Origin: Symsagittifera roscoffensis
Taxonomy: Eukaryota > Xenacoelomorpha > Acoela > Convolutidae
DNA length: 64,000 nucleotides
Direction: 5' to 3'
Assembly: GCF_963678635.1 (NCBI RefSeq)
Contig: NC_087064.1
Span: forward strand, 34,882,369 to 34,946,368
The notes under the pieces were generated by a model that saw nothing but the letters and a program-made list of their open reading frames with translations, searched no databases and was not told the DNA's origin. The position numbers were made by a program, and so were the translations under genes. The stretch's first letter is position 1. Each line of letters starts with the position of its first letter. This document shows positions 41,022-55,128 of the stretch, piece after piece.

Positions 41022-43465
41022 GAGGTGTTGCCGAAGTTCAAAAGTTGCAAAAGTTTTCTCGGCAGTTGAAAACAGCCCAAAATGACGTTTTATCCATTTT
41101 TGGAAGTTTCGATAATGGGGTTTTGATATTCAATAAGAAAGCGGGGACAGCAAAATCAGGAAACTGAAATTATGTATAAAAAAGGAAAAGAATGTGAAGA
41201 TAAAAATAAGAAAACAAGATAACCGTTTTCTAAACAATGTAAACTTCATTTCAAAACCTTCAACGTCTGGTTTGCGAAGCCAACTTCTAAGTCTATAAAC
41301 TTCTGAAACGCATTCGCCAAATTCTGATTAATTTTTGGACCAAAAAACGATCATAATCCATTCTTACTAATGATAGTCGAATTTTAAATTTTCTTCTTTC
41401 AAGACATATTATAACTAATCATTTTTAAACCATTATTTTCCAAAATGATCCATTATAATCCGTTAAAACAATTATAAGTGCTTAAATTAATTTCTAAATC
41501 GATGATTAATCCACTATAAGAGATTTTTTTGAAATTTTATGGAGACAAACCTTGAAAATCTATTATAATCAATTATTATCCATGGAATCTTTTTGGGGGT
41601 GGGTTATTGCCATTATACAATTTAGTCTAATTATAGTCCTCTAGTTTGTTTTAAAATGCTTTGCCATAAAACAACCAAAAAGAATTGAAGCGAAATGTTT
41701 TCTAGAACTTCACTTTCCTTAAAATTTAAACAAATCAACTTCCCACTAAAAATAGTGTCTGTACATAATCAACAATTTGAAATAATAATTGATTAAATAT
41801 TTTAATTTAGTTTTTTAGTTTTATGTAATTTCAGCAAAAACAACATTTAAAACTATAAAAACCTTAACAATTATAGTAAAAAAATATAATCATAATAAAA
41901 TTAATCCTAATAAAAACACGGTTTTTTATTAATAGTCATTTCAATTTTGAAAATCAAATTAATTAAGTCCGAAAATTGTAAGCCTAAAAAATTAAAATGA
42001 TTTTGAGTTACCTAAACAAATTACATCACGATTGAACTTATATTGTTGAGAAGAAAAATAAGGAGACTGCTGTTAGAAACTGTAGCCTGTTTTTGAGCGT
42101 CCTTTTTGAAAAAATTTTGCGATAACCAAGTGCAACGATTTTTCAAAGAAATAAATTGTATTTTTATATCATTCAATTTAAAGTTAAACGTTATTCAACT
42201 GTTTTATAGCAGACTGTCTTACTTACCAAACACAAACATATATATAATAAAAACGGAAATAGAAATCTCAATTGAAACAGTTTCTAATTTTCTGTAAATC
42301 TTAGTTTTGAAATCAAAAGCATAGAAATTCATTTTTTTTATTTAACCAAAAAATGAAGCGATACCAAAAAAAAACTTTGATAAAAACTCTCTTAATTAAC
42401 TCTTTCTAACCATTTATGGCGTTTTCCGAAGTATGTGAATGTTCAACTAGATTTTTTATGAATCAAATTGGGCAGAATCGAAGAATACAGTAAAATAAAC
42501 ATTTCGTTGATAATAAACAATTGAATAGATGTTTTGTTTGGACTTTATCAAAAATTTTCTTAATCTGTATATACTTTTTGTGTACGTGGGTGATGCTTTT
42601 TCATAAAGATACCCGATTCATACTGAGTTGCGTACTTATTTAGTTTTCGACCCAATGACCCACAATTACTCACGATATGCATTTTTTTTATTTTTATAGT
42701 TTATAGAAAAAAGTCAACTTATAAAAGTATTTATGAAAATATTTAGAAATTAGGCAAGTCAGTGGTTTGTCGTTTTTCGCCGAGTTTTTTTTGTTGTTTT
42801 AAGACAATTCACTTTTGTTGTATTGGTTGCAGTGTAATTGGGTAAGCAATACTATAATATCAATATGACATTTTAGAGAGAACAAAGTTTCTTTTGCAGT
42901 CTGAATTTGTTTCTATTACAAAATTTTTCAAATTTTTAATTGGCTCAAACCATAGGTGAAAGTTTAACTTGATGGCTCACCGTATCAAAAAAATTTTCTC
43001 ATCTTATAAATCTACCATGAATTTTCGTAGATTGATTATTTACACAAACATTTTATAGTTTCTTTAATCAAGTTTAATATCGGATCAATTGTACAGCACT
43101 TGACACGGAAACCCTGCTGATTTGGCCTGAAAGTTCATTTTTGTTGAAACCAAGTTCTTCTCTTGCTCACAACTTGTTCTGCTCAACTTTTTAAAAACGA
43201 ATGTAAAGAAAGGTAGTATAATCTAACTTTTGATGGGCTTTTTCTCCGTTTCTAAACATAGGCGGTTTAAAAAAAATTTCGGGAATTGCTAAAAATGCAA
43301 CCATCCAACAGTTTTTCTTAAATTTGTCAACATACAATAATTGATTTTTTCTATAGGGCTTAAGACCAATTGTTCTACTTAAATCCATCTACTTTTTATA
43401 CCGTCTCAACCTATTTTTTCATAATTTTCTGCAGTAATCAGGTGTTGGGCTCGAAGTGATCATTA

Positions 43466-44002
43466 TTGTTCCGATTTTCGATATAAATGTAACGGAATAA
43501 TTGTGCTCGGGGTGGGTTTTTTTTTCTTCAGACAAATTTCGTCTTTTTAACTAGCCGTTTTTGACGGAATTTTAAAAAATCATTCGAAAGGTATTGTTGT
43601 CCTGCGCTTAAGTTTGAGAAAAATACTTTACCTGTGATCATTTTTCATAAAGTTATGGCGGTTTAAAGATTGATATTTCGGCCAATTTGGGACAATTAAC
43701 GCGCGATATCTTTCGCGCTTTTAACGCGTAAGCGGAGCTTTTATCCTTCATAGAAATCGTTCCCAATTGGTAGAAAGAAGATTATTTGCCATAATTGATT
43801 TGTTACAAGGAACAAATTCTATTCTTTTGTACTGTATATGGCGTGTGGGGGATGATTTTTACAAAAAAAATTTCAAATTTCAAAAAAAAAACATTTCATT
43901 TTATTTTATTACATTTAACTTTTTTATGTTATTGCTGCTCCATAAACCTTAAACCGCAGTCGGAACATTCAGGGCTTTGCCCTGATACAAGCAGTCTTGT
44001 TT
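43466..44002 (+). repeat. R1 dispersed repeat inside block copy 2
   Basis: Full-length R1: TTGTTCCGATTTTCGATATA start, and end with CAGTCGGAACATTCAGGGCTTTGCCCTGATACAAGCAG-type sequence, where CAGGG/CCCTG form a stem. AGTCGGAAC near the end is the complement of GTTCCGACT at the start of the family. Twin of 54205-54740. Confidence 0.85.
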
Positions 44003-44284
44003 TTAAATATTTGAAGTTTTCGATCCCACTCTAAATTCATTTTATTCAAGGCCCCTGGGCTTCCAGTTTTGTTTTTCTTACTGGTCAGTTCATTTCTTGT
44101 TTCAAAAATCGACTACTGATTTTTGATTCAAGGTTATATTCATTTTAGTTAAAATTATGCGTTAAAAAATACAATTTTTTCTAATTTTTCTTGCATGTTA
44201 TGATTTTTTTTATACAACTAATTGACGGCTGCCGAAGTTTGGTTTTGTTTCTTTTAAATATTTTTTTTGGTTCCGTGACAATCT

Positions 44285-44390
44285 GCCCGATGCCAATTTA
44301 CCGTATGCCATTCTACCCTATACTAATCTACCCTATATTCCAATTTACCCTATGCCCAATTACCCTATGCCAATCTACCCTATGTTCTAT
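44285..44390. repeat. Array of ~15-bp CCCTATGCCAATTTA units, block copy 2
   Basis: Seven or so imperfect units built on TACCCTATGCCAATT. Followed by a GC-rich stretch (44450-44590, e.g. CGCGCGGCGCC) and then by the junction with copy 3. Confidence 0.8.
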
Positions 44391-45586
44391 AAATAGTTCA
44401 ACTGGTTTCAACTGGTCAGAGATAACTGAGCTTCCTATCTCGGTTTAAGGTCGCCGATAGGCGGGCTACGCGCGCGGCGCCACTTCGCGGCGATAACTGG
44501 CTCTATTTTTCGTATAGATTCCTACCCTCTGTAGGCCAGCTCGCAACAAGTTGGCGCGACTGCGGCGATCACTATTTTGCTGTTATCATACCGTCTTAAT
44601 TAATTTAATCATATGGCGCAAAAGTTAAGTAGCTAAAATTGGACATTTAGAACAGAAAAAAAAGTTTTGAAATAACTGGTTTGTCCGATTAAGGTCAATT
44701 TGCCATCAAAAAGTTAACAGATTTTTGAGAAGGTTGTGAACGTTTTTGAATTCATGTTAATCGAAAAATGTTAAACTTTTTTTTTCAGATATTATTATTT
44801 GTATAATGATAATTCGTTTAAAATTGTCAATAGTTTATAGATGTGAAGCAGATTTTTTATACCAATTTTTACAAGATACGAGAGTGCATCACATATTTGT
44901 CTAGGCTGTAGCGTTTGAAAGACTGACAGACTGAAAACAGGAAACAGACTCTTTTAGTTTACCGGAAACAGGCTGAAAGTACAATATTACATTTTTCAAT
45001 CTTAAAACAATCTAAAACAAGAAAAAAATATATATCTTCACAGCACCTATCTCTAATCGGCACCTATCTATAATCTGAGCACCTATCTATAATCGAAAAG
45101 GTATTGATAACAATCCTAATGAAGGCTAGTTAAGATAATTTTAATAGTAAATTAATATTACAACACATGATAAATCTATCACAATAAGAACTATCGCACA
45201 AGATAACAAAAACTTGATCCCAAAAAATACTACTGAGTTTTTTTTACTACAATTCTAAATTTTTGGCTAATAAGTTTCTAATCTTGCTCGCTCTATGTAT
45301 TATTGGTGGAGCGATATCCGCGAAAAAATAGCAGCTCTTTGCAAATCTAAACTAAGCGTTTTCAAAAGTGTTCTGGACCTTTCTCGAAAAAACAGTGCAA
45401 AAATATGAACAGTACGAAACAGTACCCCTCTCAACACATAACACGTTCATCTTATCACCGTCAACTCGCATAAAGATTTACGGCAAACCTTCTCCCACTC
45501 AAATACACTTTCCGCCTCAATCACCACCAAACCCCAATGGGGGGTTGTTTGAAGGGCTATGGACTAAGTAGTCAGGTGGTTGAGGT

Positions 45587-45841
45587 TTTTATACCTCTAA
45601 GTATGAGCGGGTTGATTAATGAATCCAAACGGATTGATAAACGAGATCTCTAGCGTAAGCGTGACAAAACAAATGTTTCTTAAAAATCATTTATTGGCGT
45701 CTGAGCTACTGCTCAAATTGATCACTGGCTTAGCGCCTAACAAAATCAAATGACCAAACAGTACATTAACTTAAATGGTGAGTTCAAATATAAGTGTATA
45801 TATCAGACATATCAAAGTTTATTGATCCGTGCCGGATGAAA
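45587..45841 (-). repeat. 3' LTR of RT-less Gypsy, copy 3
   Basis: Matches 29749-30003 at offset 15838, with GAGGT directly outside. Confidence 0.88.
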
Positions 45842-47457
45842 TTTCCCCTGGAAGAGAAATATGAACAATAAATGTTTTTAACTTGAGTTTATTGTCCTTT
45901 GGGGGACTCTCTCTCACTTCTATCCTTCGTTCTTCTGTCTTCACTTTACTGTCCTGGTCTGTTGCATCTTCATGCCTTCCTCGTGGTTGTTGTCGTCGAC
46001 TTCTACTTGTTTCTCGTGTTCTTTATGTGTCGTCTCAGCTTCCTTTTCTTATTCGATTTTCTCCAATTCGTCTTTCCTTTTGACAAATAATATCTCCCTC
46101 TTGTTTTTAACTGGGCTGTCCACCGGGTAGGTAAGATCGATGATATCTGTTGTATTGTCTTAATTTTTGTATTTGTTCTTAGGACTGATTGCCTCGAGGA
46201 ACTTCACGCATGCCTGTTACTCTGGGGTTTTGTCTGTAAATCCCATTTCTTGAATCAAGGATTTCAAACTGGCCTTCGTGGGTGATTTTGTCTTGTCTGG
46301 TTGTGAATCGATGTTGAATTGGATTGTTTTCTTCGAACAAATTTTCATTTCATTGATCGTGTTGTTCGGTATGGGGTTTCCTAGCAGACTTTCCAAGGAT
46401 GATTGTCGGTTGAGTACCCATCTTCTGGTTGGTTTGGCCGTTACTGTTGGGGGTCTGCGCTTTTGATTGAGCCGTTTTGGCGACGGTGCTGAGTTTTCCG
46501 ATGTTGCTAAAAACTGTTCTTGGTTGTCTTCTTAGCTAGATTAGCTTTTCTCGGGGGTCATGTTTTCTAATCTGGTGGTACTCTTTTCCACCGTTTGTAG
46601 TCTCATTTCGCGTGTAGGTTGCGTTTCGTCTATAGGACGGCCATCCGTTCTTTTTTCTGTTGGCTTTGCCCGTCTTTAGTTGGAATGCTCTGACTGCTTT
46701 GCTGTCCTGCGGCCTTTTTTTTGGTTGATCTTTTCGGTGGACCTAAGACCGTGTCTTCTTTGAACATCGGGTGCTGAGCGTTGGGTTGCGCAATGTCTGG
46801 AAAACGCAGACAAGTTCCGGATCTCCTCGCGGATTTGTATGCAACGTAATCACTTAAATGTGACAGTCTGCAGGGTCAGTATATTAAAGGATTAGGGACA
46901 AATGCGACTCCGCTATTTCTTAGTAATCTGGGTTGTTTCCCGAAAGCTTGTACCCATGCTGTGTGTGGCGTGTAGGTTAAAATTTTTCCGTCGATAGTTT
47001 TATATTTTTGCTCGAAAGTTTAAGGGTCTTTTACCTTGGTAGCTACTCGGGTTGTTTTTCTCGCTACTCTCTTTAAACGTTTCTTGGTGTTTTTGTCTAT
47101 TGGTGTCTCTACCCCTTTATACCTTATACTCAGAGCTTATCCTTTATTATTTTAATGGCTCGTTTAGTTTTTGCCCTGATGTTTGTTCTGGAGGCGATTT
47201 ACTTGTCACTTGCAGGTTCGTTGGTAGTGGTGTGCGTCGCTTGATGGAGACTCTGTCCTCCGTCCATTGTTCTAAGTCACGCTTGATTTCTGCTTGTAGA
47301 GGCGGTTGTGTGATGTTCTTTCAATCTAAACATGGGTGTTTTGCGTTTTCCCAATTTAGATTTTCGGGAGAACTAGTCGTTGCTAAGTTAGAGAGAGGCG
47401 TATTTGGTTTTCTACCCATGTGTGCCACAAAAGGTGAAATTTATTTTACACGGTGTG

Positions 47458-48213
47458 GACAGCAAAATCAGGAAACTGAAATTATGTATAAAAAAGGAAA
47501 AGAATGTGAAGATAAAAATAAGAAAACAAGATAACCGTTTTCTAAACAATGTAAACTTCATTTCAAAACCTTCAACGTCTGGTTTGCGAAGCCAACTTCT
47601 AAGTCTATAAACTTCTGAAACGCATTTGCCAAATTCTGATTAATTTTTGGACCAAAAAACGATCATAATCCATTCTTACTAATGATAGTCGAATTTTAAA
47701 TTTTCTTCTTTCAAGACATATTATAAATAATCATTTTTAAACCATTATTTTCCAAAATGATCCATTATAATCCGTTAAAACAATTATAAGTGCTTAAATT
47801 GATTTCTAAATCGATGATTAATCCACTATAAGAGATTTTTTTGAAATTTTATGGAGACAAACCTTGAAAATCTCTTATAATCAATTATTATCCATGGAAT
47901 CTTTTTGGGGGTGGGTTATTGCCATTATACAATTTAGTCTAATTATAGTCCTCTAGTTTGTTTTAAAATGCTTTGCCATAAAACAACCAAAAAGAATTGA
48001 AGCGAAATGTTTTCTAGAACTTCACTTTCCTTAAAATTTAAACAAATCAACTTCCCACTAAAAATAGTGTCTGTACATAATCAACAATTTGAAATAATAA
48101 TTGATTAAATATTTTAATTTAGTTTTTTAGTTTTATATAATTTCAGCAAAAACAACATTTAAAACTATAAAAACCATAACAATTATAGTAAAAAAATATA
48201 ATCATAATAAAAT
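47458..48213. repeat. Misplaced flank segment inside copy 3
   Basis: Equivalent to 34691-35448 (ACAGCAAAATCAGGAAACTG...ATAATAAAATTAA), with integrase-tail sequence on both sides. The frame at 47052-47534 that crosses the first junction is a chance fusion. Confidence 0.9.
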
Positions 48214-49055
48214 TAAGTTGGAATGCTCTGACTGCTTTGCTGTCCTGCGGACTTTTTTTTGGTTGATCTTTTCGGTGGACCTAAGACCGTGTCTTCTTTG
48301 AACATCGGGTGCTGAGCGTTGGGTTGCGCAATGTCTGGAAAACGCAGACAAGTTCCGGATCTCCTCGCGGATTTGTATGCAACGTAATCACTTAAATGTG
48401 ACAGTCTGCAGGGTCAGTATATTAAAGGATTAGGGACAAATGCGACTCCGCTATTTCTTAGTAATCTGGGTTGTTTCCCGAAAGCTTGTACCCATGCTGT
48501 GTGTGGCGTGTAGGTTAAAATTTTTCCGTCGATAGTTTTATACTTTTGCTCGAAAGTTTAAGGGTCTTTTACCTTGGTAGCTGCTCGGGTTGTTTTTCTC
48601 GCTACTCTCTTTAAACGTTTCTTGGTGTTTTTGTCTATTGGTGTCTCTACCCCTTTATACCTTATACTCAGAGCTTATCCTTTATTATTTTAATGGCTCG
48701 TTTAGTTTTTGCCCTGATGTTTGTTCTGGAGGCGATTTACTTGTCACTTGCAGGTTCGTTGGTAGTGGTGTGCGTCGCTTGATGGAGACTCTGTCCTCCG
48801 TCCATTGTTCTAAGTCACGCTTGATTTCTGCTTGTAGAGGCGGTTGTGTGATGTTCTTTCAATCTAAACATGGGTGTTTTGCGTTTTCCCAATTTAGATT
48901 TTCGGGAGAACTAGTCGTTGCTAAGTTAGAGAGAGGCGTATTTGGTTTTCTACCCATGTGTGCCACAAAAGGTGAAATTTATTTTACACGGTGTGGTTTG
49001 ATCCATAAGGTTTCCATTATTTCAGCTACGCATGAGGCATATTTTCATGATGTGT

Positions 49056-49625
49056 TTGTTCGATCTAGTTTCATTAACCCAAATCTACATTTTAGTGTTT
49101 GAAGCTTTCTTTCGACCATCCCTACTGCTCTATCGTCGTCTACCGGTGCGAAAACTAATTTTATGTTATTTCTATTGCAATCCTTTGGCCCTGAAAGTCT
49201 GTGCTTGGTCGCACTTTAATCGTCGCGGTACCCCATAATTTGAAACATAATATTGCATAATTTTTATGGCGACATATGCCGTTATGTTTGACACGGTTTT
49301 TGCTGTGGGGAGTTTCGACCACGTGTCCATGGCAACCAAAATGTAAGGGTCGTTATTTAATTCATCAGGCAGGGGCCCGGCAAAATCTAATTTGGAACGG
49401 AAGTTTCAAATTAGATTTTGCCGGTTCCATTTGGAACGAAAGTTTCTTCCCTAATATTGGTTTGAGGTTCTAACGCTGTTCCGTACAGTGTTTGCAGCTT
49501 TGGACCATTTGGACATTTGGCCGATGTATGTGGGGAAACCACACGCGTTGGCAGAGATCCAACATGGCCGCTGATCCAGGATGCGTCAGATGCAGGCTGT
49601 CCGGAACTGTATGTCGCAACTGTGT
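49056..49625 (-). pseudogene. pol: Integrase remnant, RT-less Gypsy copy 3
   Basis: Counterpart of 31860-32420 with the same order of zinc-domain and core fragments and a perfect 18-bp inverted repeat. Confidence 0.75.
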
Positions 49626-49776
49626 TGGTACGACAATCAGTGGACAGTCTATTCTGACGTGTAATCTGTTTCATATTTTGTACCAATTTTGCCCGTATGA
49701 CGTCTTTATAGCCTCCCAGTCTCATTTTCAGACAAAGTTTATGAGCGGTCGTAAACATCTGTCCTTCGTTGCGTTC

Positions 49777-50301
49777 GCATTACGTGATTTTTTGACTCCC
49801 CAATACGTACACATAATTGTTTGAAATTATCTTTAACCACTGTTTGGTATCGGGGTTTGATTCTTCCGGTCTATGAATGCTCAGCATATGGCTTCGTTTT
49901 GGTTTTTCTTGGATCAGTTTTATCCTAATTTGTGGTAATATGTTTCTACCTTGTATTTTTGCTTTTTGGTCATGTCCGATGATGAACGTGGCTGCTTGTT
50001 TTTTCCAGCCTTACGATTCGACTGTTATAATTAGTCTTCCCTTTGGAATTATGGTTTCACCATTGTAGCACGCCAAATTTCTAGGGGCGTTTTCCGGTGG
50101 GCTATTTTTGAATATTGTTGACTTGTCGTTATCCTGTAATCGCCGATCCGTTTTTTTGTTAATAAGACACATTGGGCTTCCGGAGTCGGCGATAGCGAAT
50201 AGATCTTCTGTTTTCGTTTTCAGTTTTACGATATGTCCATTGAGGTCATCTTTCGACAAATTGACCGAGTTTTTTGCTTCGAATGCTTCTGAAATTGCCA
50301 T
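49777..50301 (-). pseudogene. pol: Protease and linker, RT-less Gypsy copy 3
   Basis: The frame 50301-50011 retains the DSG site (LFAIADSGSPMCLIN). The linker follows and no RT is present. Confidence 0.75.
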
Positions 50302-50446
50302 AACTGAAAAACTATCGACATGATTTTCTTCCCAACCGTCTTTGGATGTAAATTCTGCAAACGCGACTGGTTCGTTCTCTATTTCTTGACTCTCAGTTTC
50401 TGTTTCTTCTTCTTGTTCATCATTCGGTCTCCCATGTAACTAATGT

Positions 50447-51501
50447 TTGCAGATCAACATAATTTTGCAAAGTGGCCCCGCTTGGTGCATTTTGAGCGAA
50501 TTTTGTCCTTTGCTCAACACGACTGTAAGTGGTTTTGACCAAATTGGTTGCTGCACTTGTAAAATTGATTTTGCGTATTAAGGTTCGTAGGTCGTGATTG
50601 TTGACCCCTTGTATTTTGTGTCCCACGAAATCCGCCCGACGTGTCTGTGAGTTCTGAATGTTGGCCTAGTTATTGTGGCCACGTGGGTTGATGTAGTGTA
50701 TCGGTTCCTGCTTCGGCGTTGTTGTTGTTTGTCCTCCGAATGGATTTGTCTTCATATTTCGACTATGTTCGATAATTTTTTCTCGGCGGATTGCATATTC
50801 GTATGCGTCTTGAGGGCTTCGCGCAGCAGCTAGTAAATCTTCCTCATTTTTTGTCGTGCATGTGGTCAGTGAACATGTCTCTCACCCACTCGTCCTCTCG
50901 ATCTCCGCAATCGGCTCCTGAGGCCAGTTCAACTAAGTCCGCGTGGAGTTGTTCAACGCTTTCTGCTTTCTTCTGTTTTCTACAGATAAAGTTGTACCGT
51001 TTAAACGCCAAGATTCTGATTGTCACAAAAATATCTTCTAAAACCGTCATAAAGTCTTCTGTGGTGACGGTGTGTAGGTCGAGGTTTGGTCTCCTTTGTT
51101 GAACCTGTCGTTGCCCCTCTGCGTCGAGTCATAGAAAAGGTAACTGTGGACTTTCGCATCCGCCTCGTCCCAACAGAACGAATTATAGAGCACTCCTTTT
51201 CCCCGGGCTCTCGCACGCGGTTCTCCCAACCGACTTGCTTCTCTTGGTTTCTAACCTCACGATTTTTCTTCTGCGCTCCCGTCTCACCCGTTAATTTGAC
51301 TTCATAATTAGGTTCTGCGGGTTCAATTAGTGGTTGATTAGCTCGTAACAAGTTTCGTACCTCGATTTCATCATTTGCAAATACCGCCATCTCAAGTATT
51401 GCTACCCTTTCAGACCACTCTAACGGTGGTTCAGCTGAAGCCTTCTCCCAAAACGGATTATTATTCCACGGGTTTTTCGAATATCCTGCTGACTGCTCCA
51501 T
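50447..51501 (-). pseudogene. gag: Gag remnant, RT-less Gypsy copy 3
   Basis: ATG 51501-51499. Relative to copy 1, a short deletion at the middle (near 51210) fuses the first Gag frame with a different downstream frame to 51001. The knuckle region is degenerate as in the other copies. Confidence 0.8.
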
Positions 51502-51761
51502 GTCATACCTCTGAGTATGAGCGTGTTGATTATTGAATCCAAACATATTAATAAACGAGATTTCTAGCGAAAGCGTGACAAAACAACTGTTTCTTAGAAA
51601 CCATTTATTGGCGTCTGAGCTACTGCTCATTATGATTACTGGCTTAGCGCCTATTATGCTCAATTGACCAAGCAGAACCAGAACATTAATTTACATGGTG
51701 AGTTTCAATATAAATGTATACATCAGATATATCAAAGTTTATCGATCCGTTCCGGATGACA
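51501..51761 (-). repeat. 5' LTR of RT-less Gypsy, copy 3
   Basis: Matches 34305-34565 with one or two substitutions (GGATGACA end) and is followed by GAGGT. Confidence 0.9.
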
Positions 51762-54204
51762 GAGGTGTTGCCGAAGTTCAAAAGTTGCAAAAGTTTTCTC
51801 GGCAGTTGAAAACAGCCCAAAATGACGTTTTATCCATTTTTGGAAGTTTCGATAATGGGGTTTTGATATTCAATAAGAAAGCGGGGACAGCAAAATCAGG
51901 AAACTGAAATTATGTATAAAAAGGAAAAGAATGTGAAGATAAAAATAAGAAAACAAGATAACCGTTTTCTAAACAATGTAAACTTCATTTCAAAACCTTC
52001 AACGTCTGGTTTGCGAAGCCAACTTCTAAGTCTATAAACTTCTGAAACGCATTCGCCAAATTCTGATTAATTTTTGGACCAAAAAACGATCATAATCCAT
52101 TCTTACTAATGATAGTCGAATTTTAAATTTTCTTCTTTCAAGACATATTATAACTAATCATTTTTAAACCATTATTTTCCAAAATTATCCATTATAATCC
52201 GTTAAAACAATTATAAGTGCTTAAATTGATTTCTAAATCGATGATTAATCCACTATAAGAGATTTTTTTGAAATTTTATGGAGACAAACCTTGAAAATCT
52301 ATTATAATCAATTATTATCCATGGAATCTTTTTGGGGGTGGGTTATTGCCATTATACAATTTAGTCTAATTATAGTCCTCTAGTTTGTTTTAAAATGCTT
52401 TGCCATAAAACAACCAAAAAGAATTGAAGCGAAATGTTTTCTAGAACTTCACTTTCCTTAAAGTTTAAACAAATCAACTTCCCACTAAAAATAGTGTCTG
52501 TACATAATCAACAATTTGAAATAATAATTGATTAAATATTTTAATTTAGTTTTTTAGTTTTATGTAATTTCAGCAAAAACAACATTTAAAACTATAAAAA
52601 CCATAACAATTATAGTAAAAAAATATAATCATAATAAAATTAATCCTAATAAAAACACGGTTTTTTATTAATAGTCATTTCAATTTTGAAAATCAAATTA
52701 ATTAAGTCCGAAAATTGTAAGCCTAAAAAATTGAAATGATTTTGAGTTACCTAAACAAATTACATCACGATTGAACTTATATTGTTGAGAAGAAAAATAA
52801 GGAGACTGCTGTTAGAAACTGTAGCCTGTTTTTGAGCGTCCTTTTTGAAAAAATTTTGCGATAACCAAGTGCAACGATTTTTCAAAGAAATAAATTGTAT
52901 TTTTATATCATTCAATTTTAAGTTAAACGTTATTCAACTGTTTTATAGCAGACTGTCTTACTTACCAAACACAAACATATATATAATAAAAACGGAATTA
53001 GAAATCTCAATTGAAACAGTTTCTAATTTTCTGTAAATCTTAGTTTTGAAATCAAAAGCATAGAAATTCATTTTTTTTATTTAACCAAAAAATGAAGCGA
53101 TACCAAAAAAAAACTTTGATAAAAACTCTCTTAATTAACTCTTTCTAACCATTTATGGCGTTTTCCGAAGTATGTGAATGTTCAACTAGATTTTTTATGA
53201 ATCAAATTGGGCAGAATCGAAGAATACAGTAAAATAAACATTTCGTTGATAATAAACAATTGAATAGATGTTTTGTTTGGACTTTATCAAAAATTTTCTT
53301 AATCTGTATATACTTTTTGTGTACGTGGGTGATACTTTTTCATAAAGATACCCGATTCATACTGAGTTGCGTACTTATTTAGTTTTCGACCCAATGACCC
53401 ACAATTACTCACGATATGCATTTTTTTTATTTTTATAGTTTATAGAAAAAAGTCAACTTATAAAAGTATTTATGAAAATATTTAGAAATTAGGCAAGTCA
53501 GTGGTTTGTCGTTTTTCGCCGAGTTTTTTTTGTTGTTTTAAGACAATTCACTTTTGTTGTATTGGTTGCAGTGTAATTGGGTAAGCAATACTATAATATC
53601 AATATGACATTTTAGAGAGAACAAAGTTTCTTTTGCAGTCTGAATTTGTTTCTATTACAAAATTTTTCAAATTTTTAATTGGCTCAAACCATAGGTGAAA
53701 GTTTAACTTGATGGCTCACCGTATCAAAAAAATTTTCTCATCTTATAAATCTACCATGAATTTTCGTAGATTGATTATTTACACAAACATTTTATAGTTT
53801 CTTTAATCAAGTTTAATATCGGATCAATTGTACAGCACTTGACACGGAAACCCTGCTGATTTGGCCTGAAAGCTCATTTTTGTTGAAACCAAGTTCTTCT
53901 CTTGCTCACAACTTGTTCTGCTCAACTTTTTAAAAACGGATGTAAAGAAAGGTAGTATAATCTAACTTTTGATGGGCTTTTTCTCCGTTTCTAAACATAG
54001 GCAGTTTAAAAAAAATTTCAGGAATTGCTAAAAATGCAACCATCCAACAGTTTTTCTTAAATTTGTCAACATACAATAATTGATTTTTTCTATAGGGCTT
54101 AAGACCAATTGTTCTACTTAAATCCATCTACTTTTTATACCGTCTCAACCTATTTTTTCATAATTTTCTGCAGTAATCAGGTGTTGGGCTCGAAGTGATC
54201 ATTA

Positions 54205-54740
54205 TTGTTCCGACTTTCGATATAAATGTAACGGAATAATTGTGCTCGGGGTGGGTTTTTTTTTCTTCAGACAAATTTCGTCTTTTTAACTAGCCGTTTT
54301 TGACAGAATTTTAAAAAATCATTCGAAAGGTATTGTTGTCCTGCGCTTAAGTTTGAAAAAAATATTTTACCTGTGATCATTTTTCATAAAGTTATGGCGG
54401 TTTAAAGATTGATATTTCGGCCAATTTGGGACAATTAACGCGCGATATTTTTCGCGCTTTTAACGCGTAAGCGGAGCTTTTATCCTTCATAGAAATCGTT
54501 CCCAATTGGTAGAAAGAAGATTATTTGCCATAATTGATTTGTTACAAGGAACAAAATCTATTCTTTTGTACTGTATATGGCGTGTGGGGGATGATTTTTA
54601 CAAAAAAAATTTCAAATTTCAAAAAAAAAATTTCATTTTATTTTATTACATTTAACTTTTTTATGTTATTGCTGCTCCATAAACCTTAAACCGCAGTCGG
54701 AACATTCAGGGCTTTGCCCTGATACAAGCAGTCTTGTTTT
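54205..54740 (+). repeat. R1 dispersed repeat inside block copy 3
   Basis: Twin of 43466-44002 with a few substitutions. The same 5' and 3' stem motifs are present. Confidence 0.85.
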
Positions 54741-55022
54741 TAAATATTTGAAGTTTTCGATCCCACTCTAAATTCATTTTATTCAAGGCCCCTGGGCTTC
54801 CAGTTTTGTTTTTCTTACTGGTCAGTTCATTTCTTGTTTCAAAAATCGACTACTGATTTTTGATTCAAGGTTATATTCATTTTAGTTAAAATTATGCGTT
54901 AAAAAATACAATTTTTTCTAATTTTTCTTGCATGTTATGATTTTTTTTATACAACTAATTGACGGCTGCCAAAGTTTGGTTTTGTTTCTTTTAAATATTT
55001 TTTTTGGTTCCGTGACAATCTG

Positions 55023-55128
55023 CCCGATGCCAATTTACCGTATGCCATTCTACCCTATACTAATCTACCCTATATTCCAATTAACCCTATGCCCAATTAC
55101 CTTATGCCAATCTACCCTATGTTCTATA
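55023..55128. repeat. CCCTATGCCAATTTA array, forward arm
   Basis: Same array as 44285-44390. Here a reverse-orientation array follows at 55341, making an inverted pair around a GC-richer core of about 210 bp. Confidence 0.8.

Larger units (their letters stand above)
36567..44610. repeat. Triplicated block, copy 2 (left end truncated)
   Basis: Begins inside the 3' LTR (AAATGGTGAGTTCAAATAT) with no left flank. Continues through the RT-less Gypsy, right flank, an R1 copy and a CCCTATGCC array, and ends in TAATTAATTTAA where copy 3 starts with TCATATGG. Confidence 0.9.
45587..51761 (-). mobile_element. RT-less Ty3/Gypsy element, minus strand, copy 3 (rearranged)
   Basis: 3' LTR 45587-45841 and 5' LTR 51501-51761, with GAGGT outside both (45582-45586, 51762-51766). 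The interior is interrupted by a 756-bp piece of downstream flank at 47458-48213 plus a partial duplication of the integrase tail. RT and RNase H are missing as in the other copies. Confidence 0.88.
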